A stretch of 25,523 nt of DNA, taken from positions 1 through 25,523 of IMG/VR virus record IMGVR_UViG_3300044612_003585. One strand, given 5' to 3'. Below the pieces are notes generated by a model that was given only the letters and a program-made list of their open reading frames with translations, was not told the DNA's origin and made no database searches. The DNA comes from a virus. Shown in pieces: positions 6,051 through 13,321 of the stretch (within the stretch, counting starts at the first letter, position 1; each line of letters begins with the position of its first letter). The translations under genes and the position numbers were made by a program.

Positions 6051-7441
6051 ATTTTCTTGATTTTCTCGATGATTTTTGTTGTGCTGATGCCCTCAACTAG
6101 AGGGCATCTTTTAATTTCCGGCACTATTCCATGTCCGATAATATCTTCTTCCCTGTAATCCTCTCCCTTAACCAAAACATCGGGACTTATTTTCTTGATA
6201 AGTTCCAAAGGTGTATCATCATCAAAAACAATGACATAATCGACATACTCACAAGAAGCTAAGAGCGAAATTCGATCATTAATCGAATTGATGGGCCTTC
6301 CATCCTTTAACTTGCCAACACTTGCATCTGAATTAACACCAACAACAAGTTTATCTCCCTGACTTTTGGCAAACTTAAATGATTCAATATGGCCCCTGTG
6401 CAAAATGTCAAAACATCCATTCGTGAAAACAAGTTTGAACTTTCTGTCACACAAAAAGCCACAATCATCAAAAGAAATTATTTTTGAACCAACATGATCA
6501 ATTGAAAATAAAAGATCATGCTTAGTTATAGGTTTGTTCTTTTTGTTCAAAACATACAATGTTCCAGCCTTAAATGCCATTTCTGAGGAATCAATAAGAC
6601 TAAAACCTCTTAGAAGGAACATAGTCAAGAATGCAACAAAACAGTCTCCCGCTCCTATGACCGACTCAGCAACTGCTGGACTTATATCTGGTCTTATTTC
6701 ACGAAAAACACCATTCTCAAATACGCTTACACCTTTAGAAGCTTCTGTTATAACAACAGATGAACCAAGAAATTCAGACAAGTAAATTCCAGCATCAAAA
6801 ACTGTCTTTTTGCCACTCAAACGCAGAGCCTCTTCACGATTTGGCTTGAATACCGTACATCCACGCCACTTTGCAATATCGCCATTCTTAGGATCAACAA
6901 TTGTGATTGGAAATTTCTTCAAGATTGAATTGTCAAAATAATTAAAAATACCCTTACCGTAATCAGAAAAAATAACAGCCTGATAGTGCTGCTGCCCGAA
7001 ATAAGATAACAAATTCTTTACGGCATTTTGAAGATTATCATCAGTCAACCCATAATTCTGTTTTTCAAAATCAATTCTGGATACCTGAAAATTGTCTGAG
7101 AAAAACCTTTTCTTGCGTGGAATTTTATTTTGTACGATCTGAGAAGCAGAGTTGATTTCTATTCCTGATTTTGCAAAAATCTTAACCGCTTCCTGATCAA
7201 TCAAGGAAACAAGGCTGACATCTGCGTTAAAATTGCCAAACTGACATGCAACATTAGCTGCTCCACCGGGAACAACTTGTGGATCATTGCACTCTGATTG
7301 AAGTATTGGTATCGGATATTCCGGCGATATCCTCTTAACTTGCACATCAAAATATTCATCAATCATAGAATCACCCAAGACTGCAATTTTCAATCTTGGG
7401 CCATTTTTGTCTCTTTCTAAGAATTGCAAAATATTTTCCAT
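6047..7441 (-). CDS. hldE: Bifunctional HldE: heptose-7-phosphate kinase / heptose-1-phosphate adenylyltransferase
   Basis: 464 aa, near the E. coli HldE length (477). The N-terminal PfkB-family kinase domain (about 1-325) shows the GGAANVA substrate loop at 59-65 and the GAGD catalytic motif at 263-266. The C-terminal nucleotidyltransferase domain (336-464) shows TNGCFDILHRGH with HxGH at 348-351 and the closing ISTTKIIEKI. HldE phosphorylates D-glycero-D-manno-heptose 7-phosphate at C1 and, after GmhB removes the C7 phosphate, adds AMP to give ADP-heptose for LPS inner core or other glycans. Both domains look intact, so it is probably active. No gmhA or gmhB is in the window; the host could supply them. 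GT9-like genes at 23144 and 25303 are plausible users of the product. Confidence 0.93.
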   Translation of the reverse strand: MENILQFLERDKNGPRLKIAVLGDSMIDEYFDVQVKRISPEYPIPILQSECNDPQVVPGGAANVACQFGNFNADVSLVSLIDQEAVKIFAKSGIEINSASQIVQNKIPRKKRFFSDNFQVSRIDFEKQNYGLTDDNLQNAVKNLLSYFGQQHYQAVIFSDYGKGIFNYFDNSILKKFPITIVDPKNGDIAKWRGCTVFKPNREEALRLSGKKTVFDAGIYLSEFLGSSVVITEASKGVSVFENGVFREIRPDISPAVAESVIGAGDCFVAFLTMFLLRGFSLIDSSEMAFKAGTLYVLNKKNKPITKHDLLFSIDHVGSKIISFDDCGFLCDRKFKLVFTNGCFDILHRGHIESFKFAKSQGDKLVVGVNSDASVGKLKDGRPINSINDRISLLASCEYVDYVIVFDDDTPLELIKKISPDVLVKGEDYREEDIIGHGIVPEIKRCPLVEGISTTKIIEKIKKI

Positions 7442-7468
7442 GAGATATAGTGACCTTTAGGAGGAAAC

Positions 7469-7567
7469 ATGATTACTTTCATTCTTTTGTCTTTTCAAAT
7501 TATAAACGGCTTAGGATTCAAGATGATTGACCCTCAGGCCCCTGCTGTGTCGGTAAAGGTAAATTAA
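7469..7567 (+). CDS. 32-aa hydrophobic peptide (short ORF)
   Basis: A perfect TTAGGAGG site 5 nt before an ATG at 7469 opens a 32-residue frame ending at TAA 7565-7567. The peptide begins MITFILLSFQIINGLGF, a short membrane-like stretch, then becomes polar. It lies between hldE (facing away) and thyX, and its last 50 nt are antisense to the thyX 3' end. The ribosome-binding site is the main support; such a good match by chance just before an ATG is uncommon. It may be a small membrane peptide, or a leftover start of a longer lost gene. Function unknown. Confidence 0.5.
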   Translation: MITFILLSFQIINGLGFKMIDPQAPAVSVKVN

Positions 7568-8447
7568 TGCCTAAAATAGAAGCCTTATCAAGCCATTCAG
7601 CTTGCTCACGCTTGTTTTCACTATTGACCTGCTTGAATTCAGCTTTAGCAAAAGATTGGAATTGCTGAATATAATCTCTCAAAGACTCGACTTCTAATCT
7701 AGTTAGCTTAATTGCACCACGCATGTGGTGGTAATCTTCCCAAGCCTCAACGGCAATAGGCACAATCTGCCTCAATAAAACAAGAATAGCATCAGCGTAA
7801 ACCCTAATCTCTTTTTGAGCATGACTGTCTGCTCTCAATGCCAAAAAATGAAACAAGTTGTGAAGATCAATCTTCCAATAAAACTCTGTGTAAATATTAA
7901 GAGGCAAAACCATTCTGGCTTGCTCTCTCGCAACCCCAGATTTAATCATATATTCGTAAAAATTATAATTATTGTTTGCATCATCAACTATCTTTTTAAT
8001 ACAATAGGAAGAAGAAGCACTTGATTCATCAATGCTGCCATCTCCTCCCTGCTTGTTTATTGAAGATTGTTTTCTCAAATCGCCACTTGCAGGAAAATAA
8101 AAATCATCCTTCAGAATTGAATACCTAGCTGAAATTTCATTCGTTGAACTCATGCGATGCCTTGCCCATTGACGACAAACGAAAATAGGCATCTTTACAT
8201 GAAACTTAAATTCAATCATCTCTAAAGGAGTCGTGTGAGAATGCCTGAGAAGGTAACGAATCAGACCACGATCTTCGTTGACAGTTTTAGTGCCATCTCC
8301 ATAACTCACTCTAGCAGCCTGAACAATGGCATAATCTGCCGTCTTTCCTTCAGGAACGACTCTAGGCATGACATCCACTAAGGTGACATGCCCTTTGTCA
8401 AGGCAATTAATTGATTTCTGGCTTATAGAATCCATAATATCGGGCAT
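7518..8447 (-). CDS. thyX: Flavin-dependent thymidylate synthase ThyX
   Basis: 309 aa. The ThyX signature RHRxxSxNExSxRY is present and complete as RHRMSSTNEISARY at residues 96-109, with the upstream LRHSHTTPLEMIEFKF region that helps bind FAD and dUMP, and the downstream REQARMVLP segment. The enzyme makes dTMP from dUMP using methylenetetrahydrofolate, FAD and NADPH. It is somewhat longer than many ThyX (about 220-260 aa); the surplus is a Gly/Ser-rich insert at about 123-140 and the C-terminal tail. AAGGTG precedes the ATG and a TATAAT box lies about 45 nt upstream. It fits with the dNMP kinase at 11293 in nucleotide supply for phage DNA. Confidence 0.95.
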   Translation of the reverse strand: MPDIMDSISQKSINCLDKGHVTLVDVMPRVVPEGKTADYAIVQAARVSYGDGTKTVNEDRGLIRYLLRHSHTTPLEMIEFKFHVKMPIFVCRQWARHRMSSTNEISARYSILKDDFYFPASGDLRKQSSINKQGGDGSIDESSASSSYCIKKIVDDANNNYNFYEYMIKSGVAREQARMVLPLNIYTEFYWKIDLHNLFHFLALRADSHAQKEIRVYADAILVLLRQIVPIAVEAWEDYHHMRGAIKLTRLEVESLRDYIQQFQSFAKAEFKQVNSENKREQAEWLDKASILGINLPLPTQQGPEGQSS

Positions 8448-8489
8448 GATCTCATCACCTTGCGATTATTTTGTTCCACAATCCAAGTG

Positions 8490-8495
8490 ATTATA
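8490..8495 (-). promoter_or_regulatory. Candidate extended -10 box for thyX
   Basis: The minus strand reads TGTTATAAT, an extended -10 (TGn plus TATAAT), about 45 nt before the thyX ATG. No strong -35 hexamer is visible at 16-18 nt, which an extended -10 can tolerate. The box lies within a small palindrome, GTGATTATAACAC. Confidence 0.5.
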
Positions 8496-8528
8496 ACACA
8501 CCAAACAATCAAAATTCAATGCAAAAAA

Positions 8529-8867
8529 TCAACCAGAATGATGACCAATTTTCATGATAAGAATGCCAATAACCATAGTAATCATTCCTATGATTCCCCA
8601 CTTATCCACCTTAACATCAAATAAAAAAACAGGTACAAAGTAGAATACTGCCATATAGACAACATCCCACATTAGTACCAAAACAAAAAAGTCTTCCTTA
8701 TCTTTTGTTATTCTTGTTGACCAATACCAAAGAAGATTATAGAAAACACCTATTAACATGCAAAGTGAAAAATAAGTGTAACTATTTTTATTGAAATGTT
8801 CACTAAAAGCAATATATGCATAAGAAAAATAAACCATGCCTGCTAAAAGCAAAAACCACCATTCCAT
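8529..8867 (-). CDS. Small multi-pass membrane protein, DMT/SMR-like
   Basis: 112 aa with a perfect AAGGAGG site before the ATG. Four hydrophobic segments are visible: about 3-20, 33-49, 62-84 and 91-107. The last, starting DKWGIIGMITMVIGILIMKI, looks like the closing helix of drug/metabolite transporter or small multidrug resistance proteins (x-W-x-G-I-x-x-I-x-x-G-I-x-x-x). The length of about 110 aa and four helices also fit SMR-like proteins, but I do not see the conserved Glu in helix 1 that SMR pumps need, so transport activity is doubtful. It precedes thyX in the same direction with an 80-nt gap containing a candidate thyX promoter. Confidence 0.65.
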   Translation of the reverse strand: MEWWFLLLAGMVYFSYAYIAFSEHFNKNSYTYFSLCMLIGVFYNLLWYWSTRITKDKEDFFVLVLMWDVVYMAVFYFVPVFLFDVKVDKWGIIGMITMVIGILIMKIGHHSG

Positions 8868-8957
8868 ATACCTCCTTGATAGGAACTAGCTGAATTCCAT
8901 CCAGCCATAGTATGTATGCTTAAAAGGCTTCTTAATTAATTGTTTTGTCACCAAAAG

Positions 8958-9134
8958 TCATAAGTGTTTTTTGCTTTTCTTTTTGCGCTTAACTTCTCTG
9001 CCGCCAATTATTTCTGGATATTGTCTTGCGAATGGACCTCCAAATAAAGGCATCGCAAATGTTGCCACACTAGCTGTACTTGTTCCAACTTCTGTAAGTT
9101 TAAGCCATTCTCTGAAAGATAAATTTTTCATCAT
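8958..9134 (-). CDS. 58-aa basic-tailed protein with capsid-targeting-like N-terminus
   Basis: The likely start is the ATG at 9134, which overlaps the TGA of the upstream gene (TGATG); a second ATG follows at once. A longer frame to 9185 would run through the upstream gene and has a low-complexity Trp/Arg start, so I reject it. The N-terminus MKNLSFREWLKLTEVG carries the shared F-x-x-W/F-L motif and contains L-T-E, the L/I-x-E form cut by the T4 gp21 protease. The middle (TSTASVATFAMPLFGGPFARQYP) is followed by a very basic tail KRKKKSKKHL, suited to DNA contact. Role as an internal head protein is inferred. Confidence 0.6.
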   Translation of the reverse strand: MMKNLSFREWLKLTEVGTSTASVATFAMPLFGGPFARQYPEIIGGREVKRKKKSKKHL

Positions 9135-9562
9135 CACATAGGTGGGCCACCGCCACCGCCTCCACCTTGAATTGCAGGTTGCCATCCACCTGTCTGAAAA
9201 TTCTGCAAGTCTGGCCTTTTCATAAAATATCTTTTTCTAATTTTTGGACCTTTATCAGGCCTATTTCCTTGAAGATATGTTTTTTCAGTACCTGTGTTAA
9301 CCATCCTGATGTCAGCGCCAGCAGGACTCATTGATCCCTTAACAATTTTCCAAGGCTGTAACTTATGCCATGTTTCTTTCCCCTGTGGGCCAAGAGCAAA
9401 ATGAGAAGAAACCCATGGCTCAACAGTAAAAGATTTCTTCAACATTGGAAAAGAAATACCCTCTTCGTCCTCAAGACTATCCCAATAGTCTTGCTTCTTG
9501 CCTTTCTCTGGAGAATCTGTTTCCTCCAAGAATTTTCTAAATCCACTTAAACTGTGTTCCAT
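9134..9562 (-). CDS. 142-aa protein with capsid-targeting-like N-terminus and Gly-run tail
   Basis: I chose the ATG at 9562, giving the start MEHSLSGFRKFLEETDSP; the longer frame to 9625 would overlap the divergent gene at 9604 and begins with an unlike sequence. The ribosome-binding site is weak (ATAGG). It contains F-x-x-F-L-E and L-E-E (L/I-x-E). The body is rich in K, G, P and W with no recognised domain, and the C-terminus has seven Gly in a row before PPM. The stop overlaps the next start. Together with 8958-9134 it looks like a pair of co-expressed small structural or internal proteins. Confidence 0.6.
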   Translation of the reverse strand: MEHSLSGFRKFLEETDSPEKGKKQDYWDSLEDEEGISFPMLKKSFTVEPWVSSHFALGPQGKETWHKLQPWKIVKGSMSPAGADIRMVNTGTEKTYLQGNRPDKGPKIRKRYFMKRPDLQNFQTGGWQPAIQGGGGGGGPPM

Positions 9563-9603
9563 AAACCTATATATGTTTTGTAATGATATATGGAGAATAA
9601 AAA

Positions 9604-10005
9604 ATGCAATCTCCCTGTTTTTCATCTTTTCGTGATTTGCTTGATCGTTGGGATAACCAACTTAAAATCAAGGAAAATATTGACTCAATCAACAATATCT
9701 TTGATAAACATGAACTAATTCTATTCTTCAAAAAAGGAGATGACTACTTTGGTGCGCCCGAAGATAGCAGAGTCATCTTTGCAAAACTCAAAACAGACAC
9801 AGAAGATGATCCAATGATGCCCGGATTCAGACAAGAAGCAAGATTCCCAGCAATTAATTTAGCCAAAATAATCAATGATGATCCTGAAAACTCAACAGAA
9901 TCAGTATTCAGCATCAGAGATTTACCAAAAATCAATGTTTGCAGCAGGGAAGATGCAATCGATAACATCATGAAATTTGCCAAAAAGAAATCAAAGAAAA
10001 AATGA
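9604..10005 (+). CDS. Hypothetical 133-aa protein upstream of the nuclease
   Basis: Unrecognised. A TGGAG site lies about 9 nt before the ATG. The N-terminus (SSFRDLLDRWDNQL) is helical and looks vaguely like the F-x-x-F-L-E group, but the Phe/Leu spacing is not the same. The middle has an ELILFFKKGDDYFGAPEDSRVIFAKL stretch that reads as beta strands, and the end is a Lys run (KKKSKKK). The stop overlaps the start of the zinc-finger nuclease by 4 nt (ATGA), so the two are coupled and may act together. It shares a 41-nt divergent upstream region with the 9562 gene. Confidence 0.65.
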   Translation: MQSPCFSSFRDLLDRWDNQLKIKENIDSINNIFDKHELILFFKKGDDYFGAPEDSRVIFAKLKTDTEDDPMMPGFRQEARFPAINLAKIINDDPENSTESVFSIRDLPKINVCSREDAIDNIMKFAKKKSKKK

Positions 10006-10673
10006 CACTTCCATTTCCAAAAGATAACGGGAAAAGAATCTACACATGCTTTGTGTGCGGGGTGGGGCATGATGATTTTGAAAACTATAAAAATCATATT
10101 ATCGAATCTCACGAAGAAGGCAGAGATTATGTTCTATGTCCTCTTGCTCGTTGTGGCGCTCCCGTTCGTTGTGTACGAACACACTACAAAACAAAGCATC
10201 CGCATGAAAAAATTACGCCGAAAATCGGACAGATGAAGGCTATTATATGGAAAGACCAGTCAGCCAAGGGCGGAGGTCTGAAAAAACGCAAGCCCAAGTT
10301 CCGTGAAGGATACATGATATCCAACAAAAACGGAGGCAAGGAAATGCACTATCGATCAGGAATGGAATGCGATGTCTACGAATGCTTGGAAGCAATGCCA
10401 GAAGTTATTGGATACGAAGTAGAACCACTTAAGGTCCAATATACATTTGAAGGAAACATTCATGAATACAACCCTGATCTAAAGGTTGCATTCGATGACG
10501 GAAGAATCGAAATTTGGGAAATCAAACCGGCAAACCAAACAACATTGCCAAGGAATAATGCGAAATGGACAGCATGCAACCAGTATTGCCAGCAGAGAGG
10601 ATTAGGATTTATGGTATTGACGGAAGTCGGGATGGGAAAGCTCAAACAAAGATTGAAAAATATAGTTCAATAA
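10002..10673 (+). CDS. Zinc-finger PD-(D/E)XK nuclease, TnsA / T4 gp4 head-completion-like
   Basis: 223 aa. The N-terminal 70 residues hold two C2H2-like zinc motifs: C16-x2-C19 with H32 and H37, then C46, C51/C57 with H61 and H66. The C-terminal part shows a PD-(D/E)XK nuclease core: YRSGMECDVYE with E122, YNPDL with D159, and E173-I-K175 in WEIKP, followed by an N-x-x-K-x-x-A-x-x-YC segment and VLTE. This is the shape of TnsA N-terminal nucleases and of T4 gp4, a head-completion protein of the same superfamily. In a T4-like phage the gp4-like role is the better guess; the two zinc fingers are an unusual addition. Coupled to the gene upstream. Confidence 0.75.
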   Translation: MTLPFPKDNGKRIYTCFVCGVGHDDFENYKNHIIESHEEGRDYVLCPLARCGAPVRCVRTHYKTKHPHEKITPKIGQMKAIIWKDQSAKGGGLKKRKPKFREGYMISNKNGGKEMHYRSGMECDVYECLEAMPEVIGYEVEPLKVQYTFEGNIHEYNPDLKVAFDDGRIEIWEIKPANQTTLPRNNAKWTACNQYCQQRGLGFMVLTEVGMGKLKQRLKNIVQ

Positions 10674-10822
10674 AAATCCTAGACGAACATATCGTTCACC
10701 AATGCCAAGAAAGAGAATTTGGCATCAGATGGCTACAAGGCGCTCATCCACAACTAGGAGCAATTATCCAAGGCCAACATGGTTACGAAACAGTACAAAA
10801 ATTCTCAAGATATAAATTCTAA
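10565..10822 (+). CDS. Possible 85-aa protein overlapping the nuclease 3' end out of frame
   Basis: This frame opens at ATG 10565 inside the nuclease gene and runs 150 nt past the nuclease stop, to within 1 nt of the SET gene end. The non-overlapping part (KILDEHIVHQCQEREFGIRW ... FSRYKF) looks like ordinary coding sequence, and without it 150 nt would be empty in a very compact region. No ribosome-binding site precedes either of its ATGs. Options are a coupled small gene, a product of re-initiation, or a remnant of a longer gene. No canonical -1 slippery heptamer is visible at the overlap. Confidence 0.4.
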   Translation: MDSMQPVLPAERIRIYGIDGSRDGKAQTKIEKYSSIKILDEHIVHQCQEREFGIRWLQGAHPQLGAIIQGQHGYETVQKFSRYKF

Positions 10823-11296
10823 CTATTTTTTTTTCAAAAATGGCCTAAACAACTTAACTGGATTGTTTTTGGTATTCTCAAGGCTATGTCCACAAGGACC
10901 ATAATTGCCCAATATCTCCTCAAACCTGAAAACATCCCTTATAAACCAATAAACAGCCTTGCTTCCACACAAACTCTCATCAACATACCTTATCTCAACA
11001 TTTTGCTTCCTTCTGCTGTTAGTGTGATTCACCAAAGCTCCATATCCCAATGGACAAATTAAATAATTACCCAATTCAATCTTGTTGTTTTCAACCTTTA
11101 TTTCAGAAGCAAACTTGTAACGATCCAAAAAACATGTTGTTCTGTCAGACTCAGAACCTCTCTCAACCAAAACTCCAGTAATAGGCATATATTCTCCTGC
11201 CAAAATATCTCTGGCAGCAAATACACCCCTTCCAGCACCAACTATTTTTGATGCCGAAATGTAAAAACGATCATCTTTTTCTTCAAATACAATCAT
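10823..11296 (-). CDS. SET-domain protein (putative protein lysine methyltransferase)
   Basis: 157 aa, a SET domain with little else. Seen are the SET entry motif GAGRGVFAARDILAGE at about 20-35 (GxG loop for S-adenosylmethionine), and GYGALVNHTN at about 84-93, matching the NHS pseudo-knot motif (here NHT), then NVEIRYV. The known activity of the family is lysine methylation using S-adenosylmethionine; targets here are unknown. It might also lack activity. Its ATG overlaps the dNMP kinase stop (ATGA), so the two are co-translated. Its stop abuts that of the plus-strand gene. Confidence 0.8.
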   Translation of the reverse strand: MIVFEEKDDRFYISASKIVGAGRGVFAARDILAGEYMPITGVLVERGSESDRTTCFLDRYKFASEIKVENNKIELGNYLICPLGYGALVNHTNSRRKQNVEIRYVDESLCGSKAVYWFIRDVFRFEEILGNYGPCGHSLENTKNNPVKLFRPFLKKK

Positions 11297-11940
11297 TTTT
11301 TTTGATACATTTTAGTCTGCAAAATATATGGAACTACTTTCTCTTGAATCTTTTCATAAAAATCCTCTATAGAACCATCATTGACTAAATAATAATCAAA
11401 ATACATCAATTCTGAAGGTGTCGAAACATGATGATGCATTAGGATTTGTTGATGGTCAATTGGACCTTCATTCAAATTATTTTTCGCCCAATCCAACAAA
11501 GGTCTTATCTGCGATTCACTAGGATTAGGATCATTATTCAAATAACCCGGCCTATAAATCAAAAACATAATTCCATCTTTTTCCTTTATTCTCTTGGCTT
11601 CATTGAAATATCTTCCATCACTAATGATGAGGTTTTGACCATTATCCCTTAAAGCAATTTCAATCCAAATTTCATCACGAATCTTGCGATATCCATCTCC
11701 AATAAATTGAAGACATTGACGAATTGGCATAAGGAAACCGGGAGGATTTTCTGGAATTCTTTTCCATTTTTCTATAAAATCACGGTCAACCCCAAAAGCA
11801 TTGCAAAATGTTTCTTTGACAGCATTGGCAAATGCTCCCCTAGTCCACTTTATGTCATATTGATTGAGTTTTATTGCCAGATAGTCACAAAAAGTGTCTT
11901 TTCCCATGGCAAGTTGCGATGTACATCCAATAACTTTCAT
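11293..11940 (-). CDS. Deoxynucleoside monophosphate kinase, T4 gp1-like
   Basis: 215 aa. The P-loop GCTSQLAMGKDTF at residues 5-17 has the G-x-x-x-x-x-x-x-GKDT form typical of T4 gene 1 dNMP kinases, which convert dTMP, dGMP and hydroxymethyl-dCMP to diphosphates. Further family features are an FANAVKETF segment (about 37-45), an LQFIGDGYRKI segment with D-E-I-W after it, and the ISDGRYFNEA strand-loop (about 105-114) for substrate binding. With ThyX it would feed dTTP synthesis. GGGAGAA lies before the ATG. It is followed by the coupled SET gene. Confidence 0.88.
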   Translation of the reverse strand: MKVIGCTSQLAMGKDTFCDYLAIKLNQYDIKWTRGAFANAVKETFCNAFGVDRDFIEKWKRIPENPPGFLMPIRQCLQFIGDGYRKIRDEIWIEIALRDNGQNLIISDGRYFNEAKRIKEKDGIMFLIYRPGYLNNDPNPSESQIRPLLDWAKNNLNEGPIDHQQILMHHHVSTPSELMYFDYYLVNDGSIEDFYEKIQEKVVPYILQTKMYQKK

Positions 11941-11980
11941 AGCATTCTCCCTATAATAAATTATAAATGGAGTTTACACG
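11941..11980. promoter_or_regulatory. Compact divergent promoter region with near-palindrome
   Basis: Only 40 nt separate the dNMP kinase start (minus) from the 89-aa gene start (plus). They hold TATAAT-like boxes on both strands (plus CTATAATAAATTATAAATGG; minus TTATAATTTATTATAGG) and a ribosome-binding site for each side (GGGAG, GGAG). The core CTCC-CTATAATAAATTATAAATGGAG is close to a palindrome, so one site could serve both directions. Leaders would be very short. Confidence 0.45.
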
Positions 11981-12250
11981 ATGGCCAAGAAAAAAGAAAT
12001 AGAGAAAATTTGCGGAAACTGCCTCCTTTACAACAATGAAAAAAAAGAATGTAAAGTTGCAGTCTTAATTGAAGGACAAGAATATCACATGCCTGTCCTC
12101 ACCCGTGACAAATGCCATCTCGATGAACTAAATATACCCGTCAATCAAGTTAGATGGTGGGTAGAAGATGAAAATGGAAATAAAGTTGATGGAAATGGAA
12201 TTGTAAAAGTCGAATACCCAACCGAATTTTTCGGACAAGAAAGGAAATAA
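11981..12250 (+). CDS. Small 4-Cys protein (possible zinc binding)
   Basis: 89 aa with GGAG about 9 nt before the ATG. A basic start is followed by C11-x2-C14 and C23, with a fourth Cys and adjacent His at about 46-47 (DKCHLDE), giving a plausible zinc site. The rest (NQVRWWVEDENGNKVDGNGIVKVEYP) reads as beta hairpins. No named family recognised. The next gene starts directly after its stop (TAA then ATG), so the two form an operon and may be functionally linked; the downstream protein is also Cys-rich. Confidence 0.7.
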   Translation: MAKKKEIEKICGNCLLYNNEKKECKVAVLIEGQEYHMPVLTRDKCHLDELNIPVNQVRWWVEDENGNKVDGNGIVKVEYPTEFFGQERK

Positions 12251-13321
12251 ATGCCTTGTAATCCCCCTTATAGAACTCCATTTACCAATGGAGGATTACA
12301 GCCGGGAACTTTAGGACTAGGTGGTTGTTTTTGCCCGTATTCAACTTGCAATAGTTATATTTATAGCAACTATTACAATTTATACAATACATTTACAAAT
12401 TGCTGCACTCCTTGCACCTTGCCTACGGAACCATCGTATAACCCAGCTAATAATCAATGTTTCAGTAGAATTGCCCTTGGAGGAACTAGTAATTATAATC
12501 CTCCACTTGAAAATGATGATTTTCCTTTTAATCCACTTATTAGCGGCGTTCCCTTTTACTTTTGTCGCTTTTATCAAGCATCAATATATAGCGTTGAAAT
12601 TAATTTTGAGGAATGCTGCTGCTCTTTGGGGGGAGTAGTAGCTAATTCTGGGACCGTAAAAATAAAAATGGGAGAATGGACTCGTAAAGATTTATGGTGG
12701 TACGGGTATTTTGCCCCGCCTGCATCTTTAACTGAAGTTGGATTTTTATCTAGTTATTTAACTGATCCAAGTGTTGGTCCGTGGCCAGAAGGGTGTGGAA
12801 AACCCACAATACCTTACTGCGGCTGGAATTGTAGATCGTCTGATCCTGATGAAAATTGTTTACTGGATGGAGCAGGTAGACAAGCTTTTGTTTTTGTTGT
12901 ACTCAAAACAGAAACCAATTGCAACCAAAAATTTTACTATGGCCATAATGAAATTCCGGTAAATGGTGGTGATTTTTTAGCATTTCACTATAACATTTTA
13001 CCAACAAGTATTCCAAGCTTTACAGCATATAGTTTTGGCATTGGTGCCGATTATACTTATCCAGCACAAACATTACCTTTTACGACAGACTGTAGTTTCG
13101 ATGTAGATTGCGCTATTTGGATGTATATGGGCTCTCAAGGTGGTTGTTCAGGTGGATATTTTGGATATTTTTATGGCTATGGTGGTTTAGCAGGTCAGCG
13201 TGATATTTTTCAAGCAAAAAAAGCATGCTCTGGTGGCAATCCAACACCGCCAGCTTTTCGCAGAAGAATGCTAGAAAAGCAAGTCCTTTCAAGAATAAAG
13301 AAAGTGCATTACAAACCTTGA
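12251..13321 (+). CDS. Cys/aromatic/Gly-rich 356-aa orphan, possible structural or surface protein
   Basis: Unrecognised. The start at 12251 follows the preceding TAA with no gap and has AAGGAA 5 nt before it. Composition is striking: 21 cysteines, many in pairs or triplets (CC at residues about 53-54, CCC near 123-125), with abundant Tyr, Phe, Pro, Gly, Asn and few Lys/Glu until the basic last 25 residues (RRRMLEKQVLSRIKKVHYKP). There is a YFGYFYGYGG repeat-like patch near residues 302-312. No signal peptide or membrane helix is evident. It resembles extracellular, disulfide-stabilised or particle-surface proteins more than an enzyme. The last 13 nt overlap the helicase gene tail to tail. 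Confidence 0.75.
   Translation: MPCNPPYRTPFTNGGLQPGTLGLGGCFCPYSTCNSYIYSNYYNLYNTFTNCCTPCTLPTEPSYNPANNQCFSRIALGGTSNYNPPLENDDFPFNPLISGVPFYFCRFYQASIYSVEINFEECCCSLGGVVANSGTVKIKMGEWTRKDLWWYGYFAPPASLTEVGFLSSYLTDPSVGPWPEGCGKPTIPYCGWNCRSSDPDENCLLDGAGRQAFVFVVLKTETNCNQKFYYGHNEIPVNGGDFLAFHYNILPTSIPSFTAYSFGIGADYTYPAQTLPFTTDCSFDVDCAIWMYMGSQGGCSGGYFGYFYGYGGLAGQRDIFQAKKACSGGNPTPPAFRRRMLEKQVLSRIKKVHYKP

Noticed and set aside
8529-8867. Functional SMR drug pump
   Set aside because: Four helices and size fit, but the essential helix-1 glutamate is not apparent.
10655-10680. Programmed -1 frameshift from the nuclease into the downstream frame
   Set aside because: The local sequence (G-AAA-AAT) is not a proper X-XXY-YYZ slippery heptamer and no stable downstream structure is evident.
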